Below, one piece after another: positions 5,604 to 7,471 of a DNA stretch of 7,471 nucleotides; within the stretch, counting starts at the first letter, position 1, and the number at the start of each line of letters is the position of its first letter. A program made the translations under genes and the position numbers. The stretch is from Streptosporangiaceae bacterium. Its GTDB lineage: Bacteria; Actinomycetota; Actinomycetes; Streptosporangiales; Streptosporangiaceae. Location: the NCBI GenBank assembly GCA_025934635.1, contig JAICWX010000384.1:1-7471 (forward strand), read 5' to 3'. The notes beneath the pieces are model-generated. The model worked only from the letters and a program-made list of their open reading frames with translations. It had not been told where the DNA came from and made no database searches.

Positions 5604-6727
5604 GCGGCCTCCTCGGCCCGCAGCGCGTCCAGCGCGCGGCAGGCCGCCTCCGCGCTGACCCTGGAAAGGCACGGGTGGCCGGGTACCGGGCAGCGCACCG
5701 CCCGGCTGTCCCGGCAGGGCGCGTCCTGGTCGCCGAGCAGCGTGACCGGCACGCCGTAGGGCGCCCAGCGGGCCGCGGGCACGACCGGGGCGAAGAGCGA
5801 GACGACGGGCGTCCCGACGGCGGCGGCCAGGTGGGCGACGCCGGTGTTGGCGACCAGGACCGCGTCCGCGCCGGCCAGCACCGCGGCGAGCTCGGCCAGG
5901 CTGGTGCGGCCGCCCAGGTCGGTCACCGGGCGGTCGCCGGCCCCCCGGGCGGCCGCCGCGGTCAGGTTCCGTTCAGCCGGGCCGCCGGTCAGGATCACCG
6001 GCCGGCCCCGGGCCGTGAGCAGCGCGACGGCCTCTTGCCAGCGCCGGTCCGGCCAGCGGCGGGCGGGCGCGGACGCCCCGGGGTGCAGGACCACGTAGGG
6101 ACCTGGCCCGGTGAGCGCGCCGACGCCGGGCAGCGGCCGCCGGACGGCGAGCTGGCCGTCGTCCCCGGCGGGCAGCTCGTAGCCGGCCGCCCGGGCCAGG
6201 GCCAGCGCCCGCTCGGGCTCGGGGATGTCCGCCTCGCCGCGGTGCCGGACATCGAGCAGCGATCCGGGGTAGTCCTCGCTGATCGCGGCGATCCGGGGCA
6301 CGCCGGCCAGCCGCAGCGCCAGCGCCGTCGGCAGCGGCGACTGGTGGAACGAGGTGAAGATGACCGCCTCGGTGAAGCCCCGGGCGGCCAGCCGGCCGGT
6401 CAGCCGGGTCAGCGTGTCCGGGCGGACCGGCGGCGGGTCGAGGTCCACCCACGGAGCGCGCCAGGTCACGACCTCGTCCACCCCCGGCAGCAGCGCGGCC
6501 GCGGCGGCGCCGCGCGGGCCGGCCAGCATGGTGACCCGGCCGCAGGCCGCGGCGACGGCGCGTACGGCCGGGCCGGCCAGCAGCACGTCCCCGGCGTTGT
6601 CCAGCCGGACGGCCAGGCAGTGCCGATCGGGCCGGGACCGGGACGGCCGGGACCGGGACGGCTGGGGCCGGGACGACGACGACTGGTACGACTGCGCCGG
6701 TGACGGCGAGGGCGGGACGGGTGGCAT
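5600..6727 (-). CDS. Family 9 glycosyltransferase with a disordered N-terminal tail
   Basis: The protein (375 residues from ATG 6727) is a GT9 enzyme. After about 33 residues of Ser/Arg/Pro/Gln-rich low-complexity sequence the first strand reads LAVRLDNAGDVLLAGPAVRAV, with the GD motif expected for the catalytic Asp. The second domain has HPGASAPARRWPDRRW (from His215) and NTGVAHLAAAVGTPVVSLFAP (from Asn294), then a Cys-containing C-terminal segment CRDSRAVRCPVPGHPCL that I associate with actinobacterial GT9 proteins. At residue 294 Asn stands where heptosyltransferases such as WaaC have Asp. ATG 6727 has AGGTGA 8 nt upstream and leaves a 4-bp gap to the phosphatase stop; a GTG at 6739 would add four residues and overlap that gene by 8 bp. 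The tail is encoded partly by a 15-bp tandem repeat. It ends in an ATGA overlap with the GT4 gene. The sugar is unknown; heptose is suggested by family and by the upstream phosphatase. Confidence 0.88.
   Translation of the reverse strand: MPPVPPSPSPAQSYQSSSSRPQPSRSRPSRSRPDRHCLAVRLDNAGDVLLAGPAVRAVAAACGRVTMLAGPRGAAAAALLPGVDEVVTWRAPWVDLDPPPVRPDTLTRLTGRLAARGFTEAVIFTSFHQSPLPTALALRLAGVPRIAAISEDYPGSLLDVRHRGEADIPEPERALALARAAGYELPAGDDGQLAVRRPLPGVGALTGPGPYVVLHPGASAPARRWPDRRWQEAVALLTARGRPVILTGGPAERNLTAAAARGAGDRPVTDLGGRTSLAELAAVLAGADAVLVANTGVAHLAAAVGTPVVSLFAPVVPAARWAPYGVPVTLLGDQDAPCRDSRAVRCPVPGHPCLSRVSAEAACRALDALRAEEAA
6631..6675 (-). repeat. 15-bp tandem repeat, three copies, in the GT9 N-terminal tail
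   Basis: On the plus strand two perfect copies of GCCGGGACCGGGACG (6631-6645, 6646-6660) are followed by a third with two changes (6661-6675). Being a multiple of three, the repeat stays in frame and adds five-residue Arg/Ser/Pro units ahead of the folded GT9 domain. It looks like slippage-driven growth of a dispensable tail. Confidence 0.8.
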
Positions 6728-6731
6728 GAGG

Positions 6732-7471
6732 CTAATCACCTGCCCCGTTCGGCCAGATGGGAGCGGGCGGGGTCGCGCCGGTGATCATGCCTACGGCCTC
6801 AGCCAGGTTACCGGCGACCCGGGCCCCGGCCCGCTCGGCCGGCCTGGTCTGCGCGGTCGGCACCAGCACAGCGCGGGCTCCGGCCGCGTGCGCCGCCGCC
6901 ACGTCGGTGCCGATGTCGCCGACGACCACGCACTCGTGCGGGGCCACGCCGAGGTCGGCCGCCGCGGCCAGCACCATGCCCGGGGCCGGCTTGCGGCAGC
7001 CGCATCCCTCGTTCTCGCCGTGCGGGCACAGCCGCACCGTATCGAACGGCCCGATCAGCCGGCCGACGCGGGCGTTCACCGCGTCGGCGTCGGCCCGGCT
7101 GAGCAGGCCGCGGGCGATGCCGGACTGGTTGGTGATCATCGCCACGGCCAGGCCCTGCCGGCGGGCGGCGCTGACCGCCGCGGCCGCGTCCGGGACCGGC
7201 TCGACCAGGGCCGGGTCCCCGTTGTAGGGCACGTCGCGGATGAGAGTGCCGTCCCGGTCGAAGAGCACCGCCCGGACGCGCGGCCAGGGCCGGGCGCCGC
7301 GGGCCCGGACCCGGCCGCGGAGCCAGTGCCAGCAGGCCAGTTCGGGGATAACCAGGCTGGTGACGGTCATGGTGGCGATCTCCCGGACGGTCTTCGGGCC
7401 GGGGGCGATGCGCGTCGCGGCGAACTGCGCGGCGCCGCCCAGCGCGGCCGCGGCCGCGGTCGCGGCCGCCC
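6732..7471 (-). CDS. HAD-IIIA sugar-phosphate phosphatase (GmhB-like), probably C-terminal part of a larger protein cut by the right edge
   Basis: Counting from the ATG at 7370, the HAD domain begins near residue 32. It has FDRDGTL with nucleophile Asp38 and Asp40, ITNQSG, the zinc site CPHGENEGCGCRKP (Cys115, His117, Cys123, Cys125) and GDIGTD (Asp152, Asp156). These mark the GmhB/HisB-N group, which removes the 7-phosphate of D-glycero-D-manno-heptose 1,7-bisphosphate or dephosphorylates histidinol phosphate; the short loop of the zinc site is closer to HisB-N spacing, but the glycan setting favours heptose. The reading frame stays open from 7370 to the window edge, and all 34 codons there, ATG included, end in G or C, whereas the other frames do not show this. 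Residues just before the HAD domain (VTSLVIPELACWHWLRGR and the preceding TRIAPGPKTVREIATM) look like the C-terminal end of another domain, perhaps a glycosyltransferase. I therefore annotate it as 5'-partial; a separate gene starting at ATG 7370 (with a GGGAG 9 nt upstream) is the alternative. It leads the visible minus-strand operon. Confidence 0.85.
   Translation of the reverse strand, partial: AAATAAAAALGGAAQFAATRIAPGPKTVREIATMTVTSLVIPELACWHWLRGRVRARGARPWPRVRAVLFDRDGTLIRDVPYNGDPALVEPVPDAAAAVSAARRQGLAVAMITNQSGIARGLLSRADADAVNARVGRLIGPFDTVRLCPHGENEGCGCRKPAPGMVLAAAADLGVAPHECVVVGDIGTDVAAAHAAGARAVLVPTAQTRPAERAGARVAGNLAEAVGMITGATPPAPIWPNGAGD

Noticed and set aside
4863..5759. Plus-strand 298-codon open frame opposite the GT4 and GT9 genes
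   Set aside because: It spans the junction of two well-supported opposite-strand genes and shows no recognisable fold or ribosome-binding site.
5675..6703. Plus-strand 342-codon open frame opposite the first GT9 gene
   Set aside because: Low-complexity Gly/Arg/Gln translation, antisense to a gene with intact family motifs.
7445..7471. GCGGCC simple repeat at the right edge as a regulatory or recombination repeat
   Set aside because: It is in frame and explained as an alanine-rich stretch of the phosphatase fusion; no further copies or arms are visible.

Overview
The window is very GC-rich. Its coding frames have almost only G or C in third codon positions, and gene junctions are tight or overlapping. 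Protein styles (Ala/Arg/Pro-rich, GTG starts, STAS-domain regulator, GT9 proteins with a 'CPVPGHPC' tail) point to a filamentous or related Actinomycetota. I cannot name a genus from sequence alone.

Layout. Positions 1-187 are non-coding apart from a possible divergent gene start at the extreme left edge. They contain a striking AT-rich patch just before a small STAS-domain anti-sigma-factor antagonist gene (188-541, +). A 75-bp gap (542-616) with an inverted repeat and a sigma-B/F-like promoter match leads into a plus-strand operon: UDP-glucose 6-dehydrogenase (617-1933), then two paralogous family 2 glycosyltransferases (1933-2802 and 2799-3698). Converging on it is a minus-strand operon that enters from the right edge: a HAD-IIIA sugar-phosphate phosphatase whose frame stays open to the edge and is probably the C-terminal half of a larger fused protein (6732-7471), a GT9 glycosyltransferase (5600-6727), a GT4-like glycosyltransferase (4626-5603) and a second GT9 (3616-4629). 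The two operons overlap tail-to-tail by 83 bp.

How the genes may work together. The dehydrogenase makes UDP-glucuronate. The HAD protein has the signature of D-glycero-D-manno-heptose-1,7-bisphosphate 7-phosphatases (GmhB/HisB-N type), a step towards nucleotide-activated heptose. GT9 is the family that holds the heptosyltransferases. With five glycosyltransferases across two convergent, translationally coupled operons, the simplest reading is part of a locus for a cell-surface or secreted glycan containing uronic acid and possibly heptose. This is inference from families and context; the polymer, acceptor and export genes are not in the window.

The most notable points are the probable fused phosphatase, the heptose-like gene set in a Gram-positive, the regulator and sigma-B-like promoter match ahead of the dehydrogenase, the tandem GT2 duplication with a nearly identical 43-bp block, and the 83-bp convergent overlap. 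No tRNA, rRNA, CRISPR array, insertion sequence or phage gene was seen.
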